Source: Limnohabitans sp. Jir61
Lineage (GTDB): Bacteria > Pseudomonadota > Gammaproteobacteria > Burkholderiales > Burkholderiaceae_C
Reading direction: 5' to 3'
DNA length: 64,000 nt
Assembly: GCF_003063545.1 (NCBI RefSeq)
Contig: NZ_NESD01000002.1
Location: 1-64,000 of the forward strand
Position 1 is the first letter of the stretch. Every line of letters starts with the position of its first letter. A model generated the notes under the pieces. The model was not told where the DNA came from. It ran no database searches and saw only the letters and a program-made list of their open reading frames with translations. The position numbers and the translations under genes are program-made. Shown piece by piece: positions 16,833-26,020 of the stretch.

Positions 16833-17243
16833 ATGAAACACACACATGCCGAACACGGCTTCACCCTCATCGAGCTGTTCATTGCCCTCGCCTGCGTCGC
16901 CCTGCTGGCCAGTTTTGCATGGCCCAGCTACCAGAACCTGATTCTCAAAAGCCAACGCGCCCAAGCGCGCGCCTCATTGCTGCAAGCGGCCCACTGGTTA
17001 GAGCGAGCAGCAAGCGCCAACGGAAGCTACCCGTTGACAGCCGATGTACCCGCCAGCGTGCTGCAAATTGACGGGCAACGCTACAAAATGACCGTCACCA
17101 GCACCGCACAAAGCTACACGCTCAGCGCCACACCGCTAGGCACACAAACAGCCGATACCTGCGGCACTTTGACGGTCGACCACCTTGGCGTGCGCAGCGT
17201 GCTAGGGGCTAGCCAAACTGCAGCGCAGTGCTGGAGTCGATAA
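16833..17243 (+). CDS. pilE: PilE-type type IV pilin
   Basis: The 136-residue product has the leader MKHTHAEHG followed by FTLIELFIALACVALLASFAWPSYQ. This is the standard pilin N-helix with cleavage after Gly and Glu+5. Two cysteines near the C-terminus (TCGTLTVDH and QCWSR) can form the pilin disulfide loop. The small size fits the PilE minor pilins that end such operons rather than the major pilin. It is the last gene of the block and lies 40 nt before ribD. Confidence 0.87.
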   Translation: MKHTHAEHGFTLIELFIALACVALLASFAWPSYQNLILKSQRAQARASLLQAAHWLERAASANGSYPLTADVPASVLQIDGQRYKMTVTSTAQSYTLSATPLGTQTADTCGTLTVDHLGVRSVLGASQTAAQCWSR

Positions 17244-17283
17244 GCCACTTCATCTACTGAGCTCGGCCGTTCATAATTGCGCC

Positions 17284-18387
17284 ATGACTTTCTCAGCGCA
17301 AGACAGCCTCCATATGACAAACGCCTTGGCCCTGGCGCGCGAGGCTTTGTTTTTGACATCGCCGAACCCACGCGTGGGCTGCGTCATCGTGGGTGCTGAC
17401 GGCGCAGTGCTGGGCAGCGGTCACACGCAACGTGCAGGCCAAGCGCACGCCGAAGTCATGGCCTTGCGTGATGCGCAAGCTAAGAACAACGATATCAAAG
17501 GCGCCACAGCGTATGTGACGTTAGAACCCTGCAGCCACCAAGGCCGAACCGGGCCTTGCTGCGACGCACTCGCAACTGCAGGTGTGGCACGCGTGGTCGT
17601 GGCCGAGGGTGACCCCAACCCACAAGTGGCCGGCCAAGGCATCTCTCGCTTACGAGCAGCAGGTGTACAAGTGGACTTAGGCTTACTCGGCGAAGAAGCA
17701 CACGAACTCAACATCGGCTTTTTCAAACGCATGACGCACGGCACACCTTGGGTGCGTATGAAGGTGGCCGCATCGCTTGATGGCCAAACCGCGCTGGAGA
17801 ACGGTGTGAGCCAGTGGATCACCTCAGCCCCCGCACGTGACGATGGCCATGCATGGCGTGCACGCGCTTGTGCCGTGCTGACCGGCATTGGCACTGTGTT
17901 GGAAGATGACCCGCAACTTGATGTGCGTGCAATGCAGACCCCACGCCAGCCGACACTGGTGGTGATGGACAGCCAACTCGAAACCCCGCTCACAGCCAAA
18001 CTGTTCATCCCACAACGCCCTGTATGGATCTACTGCGCAGTCGACAACGTCGAACGCCGCCAAGCGCTTGAGACCAAAGGCGCACAAGTCATTTGCCTAC
18101 CGAATTCATCTGGCAAGGTCGACCTTGCGGCCATGCTCAAAGACCTAGGCCAAAAGCAAATCAACGAAGTGCACGTGGAAGCGGGCCACAAACTCAATGG
18201 CTCATTGCTACGCGAAGGCTTGGTGGACGAACTGCTCACCTACCTAGCCCCCAAACTGATGGGACAAGGACGTGGCATGACAAATTTGGGGCCGTTCACG
18301 ACTTTGGACGATGCAAAAGCCCTGTCGTTTCACGAAGTGACACAAATCGGTCCTGATTTAAGGATATTGGCCCGCCTCAGCCGGTAA
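17284..18387 (+). CDS. ribD: Bifunctional diaminohydroxyphosphoribosylaminopyrimidine deaminase / 5-amino-6-(5-phosphoribosylamino)uracil reductase
   Basis: RibD catalyses steps two and three of riboflavin synthesis. The N-terminal deaminase domain (about residues 5-145) has the zinc motif HAEVMAL and PCSHQGRTGPCC. The NADPH-dependent reductase domain follows, with VRMKVAASLDGQTA and HVEAGHKLNGSLL. The length, 367 residues, is standard. It leads a rib cluster with ribE 30 nt downstream. I see no FMN riboswitch in the short 40-nt leader. Confidence 0.96.
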   Translation: MTFSAQDSLHMTNALALAREALFLTSPNPRVGCVIVGADGAVLGSGHTQRAGQAHAEVMALRDAQAKNNDIKGATAYVTLEPCSHQGRTGPCCDALATAGVARVVVAEGDPNPQVAGQGISRLRAAGVQVDLGLLGEEAHELNIGFFKRMTHGTPWVRMKVAASLDGQTALENGVSQWITSAPARDDGHAWRARACAVLTGIGTVLEDDPQLDVRAMQTPRQPTLVVMDSQLETPLTAKLFIPQRPVWIYCAVDNVERRQALETKGAQVICLPNSSGKVDLAAMLKDLGQKQINEVHVEAGHKLNGSLLREGLVDELLTYLAPKLMGQGRGMTNLGPFTTLDDAKALSFHEVTQIGPDLRILARLSR

Positions 18388-18417
18388 GCAGGCTGTAAAC
18401 CTGCGAAAATATCGCCC

Positions 18418-19098
18418 ATGTTCACCGGAATCATCACCGGCGTGGGGCGCATCACCGCTGTCCACGACCTGGGTAGCTCTTTAAGCCACGGCAAGCGTCT
18501 CACCATCGAAGCGCCTGCTGGGTATCTCGACGACGTCGCACTGGGGGACAGCATCGCGCTCAACGGCGCTTGCATGACAGTCACCAGCTTCGACCTCGAC
18601 ACTCAAAACTTCACCATCGACATCTCTGCTGAATCACTGGCTCGCACCAGTGGTTTAACCGAGCTTGGCCGCGTCAACCTTGAAAAAGCTTTGCGCGCCC
18701 ATGACCGATTGGGTGGCCACATCGTGTCGGGCCATGTGGACGGCATTGGTCACGTGAGCCACTTTGCGCAAATCGGCGAAAGCTGGGAACTGCGCATCAT
18801 GGCCCCGACAGACCTTGCAAAGTACTTGGCCTACAAAGGCTCCATCACCATCAATGGCGTGAGCCTGACGGTCAATAGCGTGCAAGATTTCTTAAATGCG
18901 GACGGCCCATTGGGCTTGCGCGGCTCTGAAGTAAGCATCAACCTCATTCCTCACACCGTGGACAACACCGCTTTGGGCTCGCTCAAAACCGGCAGCACAG
19001 TGAACCTCGAAATTGACACCGTCGCCCGCTACGTTGAACGCATGTTGCGTGTTGACGCCACGCTGGGTGACGCTGCCGCATTGAAAGCCTATCCATGA
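18418..19098 (+). CDS. ribE: Riboflavin synthase, alpha chain
   Basis: It dismutates two molecules of 6,7-dimethyl-8-ribityllumazine to riboflavin. The 226-residue protein shows two tandem lumazine-binding barrels: MFTGIITGVGRI at the N-terminus, then the second copy starting near ...GHIVSGHVDGIGHVSHF. The VSLTVN motif and the C-terminal trimerisation helix are present. Its stop overlaps the ribBA start (ATGA at 19095). Confidence 0.95.
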   Translation: MFTGIITGVGRITAVHDLGSSLSHGKRLTIEAPAGYLDDVALGDSIALNGACMTVTSFDLDTQNFTIDISAESLARTSGLTELGRVNLEKALRAHDRLGGHIVSGHVDGIGHVSHFAQIGESWELRIMAPTDLAKYLAYKGSITINGVSLTVNSVQDFLNADGPLGLRGSEVSINLIPHTVDNTALGSLKTGSTVNLEIDTVARYVERMLRVDATLGDAAALKAYP

Positions 19099-20234
19099 GC
19101 GCCCCCCAAGGCTTAAAGCCCGTCGCCTCCCCCGTTTCTATCTCTCCCGTCGAAGACATCGTGGCCGACATGAAGGCCGGTCGTATCGTGATCTTGGTTG
19201 ATGAAGAAGACCGCGAGAACGAAGGTGACTTAGTTCTGGCTTCTGACCACGTCACGCCCGAAGCCATCAACTTCATGGCCCGCTTTGGCCGTGGCTTGAT
19301 TTGCCTCACGCTCACGCGCGAGCGCTGCGAGTATTTGAAGCTGCCACCGATGGCCGCACACAATGGCACGGTGTACAGCACCGCGTTCACCGTGTCCATT
19401 GAAGCGGCTGAGGGCGTGACCACCGGCATCTCTGCCGCTGACCGCTCGCGCACCATCGAAGTGGCCGTGGCCAAAGCCACTAAGCCAACTGATTTGGTGC
19501 AACCCGGCCACGTGTTCCCGCTGCAAGCGGTAGATGGCGGCGTACTCATGCGCGCAGGCCACACCGAAGCGGGTTGCGACTTGGCCGCCATGGCTGGCTG
19601 CTCGCCCTCTTCCGTGATTTGCGAAATCATGAAGGACGATGGCACGATGGCACGCCTGCCTGATTTGCAAATCTTCGCAGCCGAACACGGTTTGAAGATT
19701 GGCACCATCGCCGACCTCATTGCTTACCGCAGCCGCACCGAATCGTTGGTGCACAAAGTCAGCTCACGTCCCATGCACACCGCGCACGGCGAATTCACGG
19801 CCAACGCCTACAAAGACATGACCAGCGGCGCTGTGCACATGGCTCTAGTCAAAGGCACGTGGGGCGCTGACGCGGAAGTGTTGGCCCGTGTGCACGAGCC
19901 GCTCTCTGTCCTCGATGCGTTGGAACCCAACCGTGTCATGCACTCATGGGGTTTGGATGCAGCTTTGGCACGCATCTGCCTTGAGGGCACTGGCGTGGTG
20001 GTCTTGCTCAACTGCGGCGAAAGCGGTGAGCAACTGCTGAATCAATTTGACGGCACTGCTCGCTCAGCCCACGGCCCAGAACGCGGTCGCATGGACTTGC
20101 GCAGCTACGGCGTAGGCGCCCAAATCTTGCGCGACTGCGGCATACAAAAAATGCGCCTCATGGGCAACCCTCGCCGCATGCCCAGCATGACGGGCTACGG
20201 ACTTGAAATCACGGGCTACCTGTCTAAAGAATAA
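19095..20234 (+). CDS. ribBA: 3,4-dihydroxy-2-butanone-4-phosphate synthase with degenerate GTP cyclohydrolase II-like domain
   Basis: The N-terminal half (residues about 15-215) is a complete DHBP synthase, with [22 protein letters not shown] and [10 protein letters not shown]. It makes the four-carbon unit of riboflavin from ribulose 5-phosphate. The C-terminal half resembles GTP cyclohydrolase II ([14 protein letters not shown]...KMRLMGNP). However, the zinc-binding cysteine cluster that normally reads close to GSLRCDCG is replaced by a cysteine-free [17 protein letters not shown] cyclohydrolase II activity is therefore unlikely, as in known RibBX hybrids. An authentic RibA should be encoded elsewhere. 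Confidence 0.93.
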   Translation: MSAPQGLKPVASPVSISPVEDIVADMKAGRIVILVDEEDRENEGDLVLASDHVTPEAINFMARFGRGLICLTLTRERCEYLKLPPMAAHNGTVYSTAFTVSIEAAEGVTTGISAADRSRTIEVAVAKATKPTDLVQPGHVFPLQAVDGGVLMRAGHTEAGCDLAAMAGCSPSSVICEIMKDDGTMARLPDLQIFAAEHGLKIGTIADLIAYRSRTESLVHKVSSRPMHTAHGEFTANAYKDMTSGAVHMALVKGTWGADAEVLARVHEPLSVLDALEPNRVMHSWGLDAALARICLEGTGVVVLLNCGESGEQLLNQFDGTARSAHGPERGRMDLRSYGVGAQILRDCGIQKMRLMGNPRRMPSMTGYGLEITGYLSKE

Positions 20235-20254
20235 AACCACGAAGAATAAAAACC

Positions 20255-20728
20255 ATGTTTGTCTCTAACCTCGCTTCCACCACCACGCTCGATGGCAGTG
20301 CTTTGAAAATTGGCATCGTCCAAGCGCGCTTCAACGACGACATCACCAACGCATTGGCTGCTGCTTGCATCGCCGAACTCAAAGCCATGGGCGTGGCGGA
20401 TGACCGCATCACTCACGTGCATGTGCCGGGCGCACTCGAAGTGCCATTGGCCTTGGCTGCGCTTGCACAAATTGAAGACCCTGAACCGTTCAGTGCCCTC
20501 ATCGCGTTGGGCTGCATCATCCGTGGCGAGACCTACCACTTCGAGTTGGTTGCCAACGAATCTGGCGCAGGCGTGACACGCGTGGGCATGGACTACCACG
20601 TGCCGATTGCCAACGCCATCCTCACCACTGAAGACTTGCCACAAGCCGTGGCGCGTCAAACTGACAAAGGCCGCGATGCAGCACGCGTGGCTGTGGAAAT
20701 GGCTTTGTTATTGGAGAGCTTGGCATGA
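20255..20728 (+). CDS. ribH: 6,7-dimethyl-8-ribityllumazine synthase
   Basis: RibH condenses the ribitylaminouracil and DHBP to lumazine, the substrate of RibE. The 157-residue product shows [24 protein letters not shown], the substrate loop [14 protein letters not shown] and the late GVLTT-equivalent ANAILTTED. Length and motifs are normal for the beta subunit. The gene overlaps nusB by 4 nt (ATGA at 20725), the usual arrangement in proteobacteria. Confidence 0.96.
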   Translation: MFVSNLASTTTLDGSALKIGIVQARFNDDITNALAAACIAELKAMGVADDRITHVHVPGALEVPLALAALAQIEDPEPFSALIALGCIIRGETYHFELVANESGAGVTRVGMDYHVPIANAILTTEDLPQAVARQTDKGRDAARVAVEMALLLESLA

Positions 20729-21246
20729 GCGAACATCTGAATACCGAAGACAAAGCACCGCGCAAAACAACCAGCACCGGCGCCACTAAAAGCGCTGCCA
20801 AATCTGGCCGCAGCCGCGCACGTGAATTTGCCTTGCAAGGCCTCTACCAGTTTTTGGTTGGCAACAACCAAGCCGCTGACATTGATATGTTCACCCGCGA
20901 CTTGAGCGGTTTTCACAAATCAGACTCTGTGCATTACGACGCGCTGTTGTACGGTTGCATCGAACAACGCGAAATTTTGGACTCTTTGATTGAGCCCTTG
21001 CTCGACCGCAAGCTCGATGAAATCTCCCCCATCGAACACGCGGTGATGTGGATGGGCGCGTATGAGTTTCAACACTGCATCGACGTGCCATGGCGCGTGG
21101 TGCTGAACGAATACATCGAGCTTGCCAAATCCTTCGGCGGCACAGACGGCCACAAATACGTCAACGGCGTGCTCAACGGCTTAGCCCCCAAACTGCGCGC
21201 ACTCGAAGTTGAGTCTGACCGCGCCAAAGGTAAGCTGCGCGACTAA
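20725..21246 (+). CDS. nusB: Transcription antitermination factor NusB
   Basis: NusB binds boxA RNA with NusE (S10) and supports rRNA antitermination. The 173-residue protein starts with a basic extension of about 30 residues, then [18 protein letters not shown]. It contains [15 protein letters not shown] and [26 protein letters not shown], all typical of NusB. Start and stop overlap its neighbours (ribH and the aminotransferase), indicating co-translation. Confidence 0.95.
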   Translation: MSEHLNTEDKAPRKTTSTGATKSAAKSGRSRAREFALQGLYQFLVGNNQAADIDMFTRDLSGFHKSDSVHYDALLYGCIEQREILDSLIEPLLDRKLDEISPIEHAVMWMGAYEFQHCIDVPWRVVLNEYIELAKSFGGTDGHKYVNGVLNGLAPKLRALEVESDRAKGKLRD

Positions 21247-22433
21247 TGATGAAAATTGCCCAGCGCGCACAACGCATAGATCCCTTCTATGTGATGGAGG
21301 TGGCTAAGGCCGCCGCCGAGCGTGCCGCGTTGGTAGCGCACACCGATGCGCCCATGATTTTTCTCAACATCGGTGAGCCCGATTTCACCGCGCCGCCCTT
21401 GGTGCAAGAAGCAGCCGCACGCGCTGTGCACGATGGCGTGACGCAATACACACCTGCTCTTGGCATTTCAGAATTGCGCGAGCGCATCAGCGCTTGGTAC
21501 AGCACACGTTTTGGTGTGAATGTGCCAGCCCGCCGCATCGTCATCACAGCCGGTGCATCCGCAGCTTTACAGCTGGCATGCTTGGCTTTGATTGAAGCTG
21601 ACGACGAAGTGCTGATGCCCGACCCAAGCTACCCCTGCAACCGCCACTTTGTGAGCGCCGCAGAGGGCCGTGCTGTGTTGGTACCCACCACAGCAGCGGA
21701 ACGCTTTCAGCTCAGCGCTGAGCAAGTGCGTGCGAATTGGACGGCACACACACGCGGTGTGTTGTTGGCGTCTCCGTCCAACCCAACTGGCACTTCCATC
21801 CACCCCGATGAGCTGCGCGCCATTCACAACGAGGTGTCGCAACGTGGTGGCACCACGCTGATTGACGAGATTTATTTAGGGCTGAGCCACGACCAACAAT
21901 TTGGTCAATCGGCACTCGGCATCGACGACCAAATCATCAGCATCAACAGCTTCAGCAAATACTTCAATATGACGGGCTGGCGTTTGGGTTGGCTGGTCGT
22001 GCCCGATGCACTCGTGCCCGTGATAGAGCGCTTGGCGCAAAACCTGTTCATCTGCGCCAGCACGGTGGCCCAACACGCAGCCCTCGCCTGCTTTGAAGCC
22101 GAGAGCATTGCCGAGTACGAACGCCGCCGTGCCGAATTCAAAGTCCGCCGCGACTACTTTGTGCCGGCGCTCAATGCGTTGGGCCTGAACGTCCCCGTCA
22201 TGCCTGATGGCGCTTTTTATGCATGGGCCGATTGCTCGGCAGCAGCCGACAAACTTGGCATCAAAGGCAGCTGGGACTTTGCGTTTGAAGTGATGAACAA
22301 AGCGAATTTAGCCATCACGCCAGGCCGCGACTTTGGCCATGCCGACACCTCGCGCTTTGTGCGTTTTTCCACCGCCCGCTCGCTGCCTGAGTTGCAAGCA
22401 GCGATTGGACGTTTACAAACCTTGCTGGGCTAA
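21246..22433 (+). CDS. Class I/II pyridoxal-phosphate aminotransferase
   Basis: This is a 395-residue fold-type I aminotransferase, with FLNIGEPDFTAPP near the N-terminus, ASPSNPTG near residue 175 and the PLP-lysine region SINSFSKYFNMTGWRLGW near residue 235. The closest types are aspartate/alanine-like aminotransferases, but the substrate cannot be read from sequence. Two adjacent ATGs (21246 and 21249) could serve as start; the first overlaps the nusB stop (TAATG). It links the rib/nusB genes with the ybgC-tol genes on the same strand. Confidence 0.88.
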   Translation: MMKIAQRAQRIDPFYVMEVAKAAAERAALVAHTDAPMIFLNIGEPDFTAPPLVQEAAARAVHDGVTQYTPALGISELRERISAWYSTRFGVNVPARRIVITAGASAALQLACLALIEADDEVLMPDPSYPCNRHFVSAAEGRAVLVPTTAAERFQLSAEQVRANWTAHTRGVLLASPSNPTGTSIHPDELRAIHNEVSQRGGTTLIDEIYLGLSHDQQFGQSALGIDDQIISINSFSKYFNMTGWRLGWLVVPDALVPVIERLAQNLFICASTVAQHAALACFEAESIAEYERRRAEFKVRRDYFVPALNALGLNVPVMPDGAFYAWADCSAAADKLGIKGSWDFAFEVMNKANLAITPGRDFGHADTSRFVRFSTARSLPELQAAIGRLQTLLG

Positions 22434-22436
22434 TTC

Positions 22437-22835
22437 ATGAGCACCGTTTTTGAGCACCCCATTCGGGTTTATTGGGAAGACACAGATGCCGGTGGCATCG
22501 TGTTCTACGCCAATTACCTGAAATTTTTTGAACGCGCCCGCACCGAGTGGCTGCGCGCGCTTGGTATTGGTCAGCACGCCTTGCGCGAAGAAACCGGCGG
22601 CATGTTTGTGGTGAGTGAAACCGCCGTCAAATACCACCGCCCCGCCAAGCTGGACGACCAGCTACGCGTCACCGCCACTCTGGCCGAAGGTGGGCGAGCC
22701 AGCCTCGTCATTGCGCAACAAGCATGGCTGGGTGAAACTTTACTTTGCGAAGGCACGATTCGTATCGGTTGGGTCGATGCCGCCGCCATGAAGCCTGCGA
22801 GAATCCCCTCTTCTGTATTGGAACGCCTGACATGA
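22437..22835 (+). CDS. ybgC: Tol-Pal-associated acyl-CoA thioesterase YbgC
   Basis: This is a hotdog-fold thioesterase of 132 residues. The signature VYWEDTDAGGIVFYANYLKFFERARTEWL includes the catalytic Asp near residue 17. It hydrolyses short or acyl-ACP-type thioesters and is nearly always encoded with the tol genes. Its stop overlaps the tolQ start (ATGA at 22832). Confidence 0.95.
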   Translation: MSTVFEHPIRVYWEDTDAGGIVFYANYLKFFERARTEWLRALGIGQHALREETGGMFVVSETAVKYHRPAKLDDQLRVTATLAEGGRASLVIAQQAWLGETLLCEGTIRIGWVDAAAMKPARIPSSVLERLT

Positions 22836-23518
22836 CACAAGACTTTTCCATCGTTCATTTATTGCTCAACGCGAGTTGGGTCGTGCAAGTTGTGGTGCTG
22901 ATGCTCATGACCGTTTCGATCGTGAGCTGGGCTGCCATCTTTCGCAAGATTGGCTCCATCAAACGCATCAAAGAACTCAACGACGAGTTCGAGCGCGACT
23001 TTTGGTCGGGCACCAGCCTGAACGAACTGTTCGCTGCCGCCGCACAAAACGCCAAGACCTCTGGCCCCATGGAGCGCATCTTCGCCAGCGGCATGCGCGA
23101 GTACCAAAAACTGCGTGAACGCCGCATCAACGACAGCAGCGCTTTGATGGACGGTGCACGCCGCGCCATGCGTGCGAGCTACCAACGTGAAATGGACGCG
23201 ATTGAATCCAACCTCTCCATGCTGGCCTCCGTCGGCTCTGTGTCACCTTACGTGGGCTTGTTTGGCACGGTGTGGGGCATCATGCACGCCTTCACGGGCT
23301 TGGCGGGTATGCAGCAAGTGACCTTGGCCAAAGTGGCCCCAGGTATTGCAGAAGCCTTGGTGGCTACCGCCATTGGTTTGTTTGCTGCGATTCCTGCAGT
23401 GTTGGCCTACAACCGTTTCTCACGTGACATCGACCGCGTGTCGATCAAACTGGAAACCTTCATCGAAGAGTTCAGCAACATCTTGCAGCGCAACAGCGCC
23501 AGCACGATGACCCACTAA
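22832..23518 (+). CDS. tolQ: Tol-Pal system inner-membrane subunit TolQ
   Basis: TolQ is the MotA/ExbB-type proton-channel subunit that, with TolR, energises TolA during outer-membrane constriction at division. The ATG at 22832 gives 228 residues: an N-terminal TM helix (about 15-37), a cytoplasmic loop, then two TM helices near 135-160 and 170-200 (YVGLFGTVWGIMHAFTGL and GLFAAIPAVLAYNRF). The open frame extends upstream into ybgC, but the ATGA overlap supports this start. Confidence 0.95.
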   Translation: MTQDFSIVHLLLNASWVVQVVVLMLMTVSIVSWAAIFRKIGSIKRIKELNDEFERDFWSGTSLNELFAAAAQNAKTSGPMERIFASGMREYQKLRERRINDSSALMDGARRAMRASYQREMDAIESNLSMLASVGSVSPYVGLFGTVWGIMHAFTGLAGMQQVTLAKVAPGIAEALVATAIGLFAAIPAVLAYNRFSRDIDRVSIKLETFIEEFSNILQRNSASTMTH

Positions 23519-23532
23519 GCCGGAGACGCAGC

Positions 23533-23964
23533 ATGGCTTCTATTGCTCCTCGCTCTGGTCGTGGCCGCCGCGCCATGAACGACATCAACATGGTGCCGTT
23601 CATCGACGTGATGTTGGTCTTGCTCATCATCTTCATGGTGACTGCCCCACTCATCTCGCCCACCGTGATTGATTTGCCCAGCGTGGGCAAAGCCTCTAGC
23701 GTGCCTGACCAAGTGATTCATGTGGAGATCAGCAAAGAAGAACGCATCACCGTCAAGAGCACAGGCACTGTGAACAAGTCGGTCAGCTCGACCCTCAAAG
23801 GCTTGGCGCGCGACGTGCAAGAACTGCAAGGCGAAAGCTCGCAAGGCCCCGTCGTGATTACCGCAGACCGCACCATCAAATACGAAACCGTGGTCAAAGC
23901 CATGGACACCCTACAACGCGCGGGGGTGCAACGTGTTGGCCTCGCGGTTCAGTTGGTCGATTGA
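23533..23964 (+). CDS. tolR: Tol-Pal system subunit TolR
   Basis: This is a 143-residue ExbD/TolR protein. MNDINMVPFIDVMLVLLIIFMVTAP forms the single TM helix with its conserved Asp (about residue 27), needed for proton use. The periplasmic domain follows, ending KAMDTLQRAGVQRVGLAVQL. It has a GGAG ribosome site and lies 14 nt after tolQ. Confidence 0.95.
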   Translation: MASIAPRSGRGRRAMNDINMVPFIDVMLVLLIIFMVTAPLISPTVIDLPSVGKASSVPDQVIHVEISKEERITVKSTGTVNKSVSSTLKGLARDVQELQGESSQGPVVITADRTIKYETVVKAMDTLQRAGVQRVGLAVQLVD

Positions 23965-23975
23965 TTTCTTGAAGC

Positions 23976-24944
23976 ATGAGCGCATCGCCTAAGCATCTGG
24001 AATTTGCACCGCCGGCGCCTAAAGGCACGGCGCGCTCTGTGGGCGCGTCTTTGGTGGTACATGCCTTGCTCATCGTGGCGTTGACGGCAGGTATTCAATG
24101 GAAGCAAGACAACAGCCTGTCAGTCGAGGCTGAGTTGTGGTCCGCCGTACCCATGGCGGCTGCGCCGAAGTTGGTCGAGGTCGAAACACCACCGCCTCCT
24201 CCCGCCCCCAAACCAGAACCTGCGCTTAAGCCCGTGGTGAAAGCGCCCGAACCTCCTGCTCCCAACCGCGATGCAGACATTGCACTGGCTAAGAAACGCA
24301 AGATTGAAGAAGAGAAAAAGATTCAAGAAGCTTTGAAGGCCGAAGAGCGCCGCAAAGAAGAGCTGAAGAAAGAAGCCGAGAAAAAAGCCAAGGCCAAGCT
24401 CGAAGAAGACAAGCGCAAACTAGAAGCGAAGAAAGAAGAAGAGCGCAAGGACAAAGAGCGTAAAGAGAAAGAAAAAGAGAAAGAGCGCGCCGAGAAGGAA
24501 CGCAAAGAAAAAGAAGCCAAGAAGCAAGCCGAGCAAAAAGACAGCAAAGCTTCTGCTGAAGAAGCCAAGAAGCTCGAAGCCATTCGCAAAGAAAACATGA
24601 AGCGCATCGCAGGCTTGGCAGGCGCGAGCGGCAGCGAGAACGCCACCGGCACAGCCATGAAGTCCTCGGGCCCATCAGACAGCTATGGTGGTCGCATCCG
24701 TGCACGCGTCAAACCCAACATCACATTTGATCCCAGCTCCGTGTCTGGCAACCCAGCCGCTGAGGTGGAGGTGCGTTGCGCACCCGACGGCACCATCGTG
24801 AGCAAAAAACTTACCAAATCCAGCGGCAACTCGGCGTGGGACAACGCCGTGCTCAAAGCCATCGACAAGACTGAAATCTTGCCGCGCGACACCGATGGTC
24901 GCGTGCACTCGCCTTTGTTGTTGGTGTTCAAACCAAACGACTAA
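23976..24944 (+). CDS. tolA: Cell envelope integrity protein TolA
   Basis: TolA spans the periplasm and links TolQR to Pal/TolB. The 322-residue protein has a TM helix (about residues 22-40), a proline-rich stretch (PPPPPAPKPEPALKP, near 75), a long Lys/Glu/Ala coiled coil (about 110-215) and a C-terminal TonB/TolA-like domain with VRCAPDGTIVSKKL and WDNAVLKAI. tolB and pal do not follow; an acyltransferase does. The order tolQ-tolR-tolA is otherwise canonical. Confidence 0.93.
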   Translation: MSASPKHLEFAPPAPKGTARSVGASLVVHALLIVALTAGIQWKQDNSLSVEAELWSAVPMAAAPKLVEVETPPPPPAPKPEPALKPVVKAPEPPAPNRDADIALAKKRKIEEEKKIQEALKAEERRKEELKKEAEKKAKAKLEEDKRKLEAKKEEERKDKERKEKEKEKERAEKERKEKEAKKQAEQKDSKASAEEAKKLEAIRKENMKRIAGLAGASGSENATGTAMKSSGPSDSYGGRIRARVKPNITFDPSSVSGNPAAEVEVRCAPDGTIVSKKLTKSSGNSAWDNAVLKAIDKTEILPRDTDGRVHSPLLLVFKPND

Positions 24945-24965
24945 AACAACACAGGAAAAATTCGG

Positions 24966-26009
24966 TTGTTAGAGCGTTCCTTCACCGTGGATGTGTTGAA
25001 AGTTGTGGCTGCACAGTTCATTGTTTGGCACCACTTCTCTGCTTACGGCCCGATGGCCGACACCATGACCTTGATGTGGCCGAACTTGGTGAACTGGCTT
25101 TATGAAGACGCACGTTTGGCTGTGCAAGTTTTCTTGGTGTTGGGCGGTTACTTGGCGGGTCAATCGGTGATGAATAAGCCCATGCACAAGCCATGGGTTC
25201 AAATTGCCAAACGTTATTTGCGACTGGTGCCGTTTTATGTGTTGGCATTGGCGCTCATCACACTGGCCGTCAACTTGTCGCGCAACAACATTCATGAGAA
25301 CTGGTTGCCCACAGAGGTCAACACTTGGCAATTTCTGGCGCACGCACTTTTAGTGCATGACATATTTGGTTTCGAAGCACTCAGTAGCGGTGCTTGGTAT
25401 GTGGCGGTGGATTTTCAACTCTATGCGTTGTTGATCCTCCTGTGCCACAGTTTGCAAGCAACCAATTCCAAGCGTTTGACTATCGGTGTGGCCCTGTTAT
25501 GTGTGGCATCCATGTGGCAGTTCAACCGTGTGAAAGAACTCGACATCTGGGCCATCTATTTCTTTTCTGCTTACGGTTTGGGCGTGTTAGCCGCTTGGGC
25601 TAAGCGGTCAACTTTTGATACCGCTGTGTTTTGCATCACGGCTATTCTGGCTATTGGGGCTTTATGGCTGGAGTTTCGTTCGCGCTTGTGTTTGGCCGCG
25701 ATCACGGCAACTTGGCTGGTGATTAAACCCAAAGGCATGGTCCATTGGACACCGATGAAACGCGTGGTGCACCGGTTGTCCAACAGCGCTTATGTGTTGT
25801 TTTTAACGCACTTTGGCGTGATCGTGTTGTTCAGCAGCATGTGGAACAAGAGCCACTTTTATGACCCGCAAATGGCTTTTGCTTTGACTGCATTTGCTTG
25901 GTTGTGCTGTGTGGGCTTAGGTCTATTCATGCATGAGAAAGCTGAAGTACCCATTCACCATTGGGTGTCACAAAAATCGAAGCAACTGTTTTTGCGACTC
26001 GCGCACTGA
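24966..26009 (+). CDS. Acyltransferase 3 family membrane protein
   Basis: This 347-residue protein has about ten hydrophobic helices and the acyltransferase-3 N-terminal pattern VLKVVAAQFIVWHHFSAYGP, with the His pair typical of O-acyl transfer to sugars. The start is a TTG, about 9 nt after AGGAA; no in-frame ATG exists until well inside the first helix region. It follows tolA by 21 nt, so it may belong to the tol operon. The likely role is acetylation of an envelope polysaccharide or lipid. The substrate is unknown. Confidence 0.8.
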   Translation: MLERSFTVDVLKVVAAQFIVWHHFSAYGPMADTMTLMWPNLVNWLYEDARLAVQVFLVLGGYLAGQSVMNKPMHKPWVQIAKRYLRLVPFYVLALALITLAVNLSRNNIHENWLPTEVNTWQFLAHALLVHDIFGFEALSSGAWYVAVDFQLYALLILLCHSLQATNSKRLTIGVALLCVASMWQFNRVKELDIWAIYFFSAYGLGVLAAWAKRSTFDTAVFCITAILAIGALWLEFRSRLCLAAITATWLVIKPKGMVHWTPMKRVVHRLSNSAYVLFLTHFGVIVLFSSMWNKSHFYDPQMAFALTAFAWLCCVGLGLFMHEKAEVPIHHWVSQKSKQLFLRLAH

Positions 26010-26020
26010 GCAAAAACAGC

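Noticed and set aside
17244..17283. Possible FMN riboswitch before ribD
   Set aside because: The gap is only 40 nt and lacks RFN-element motifs.
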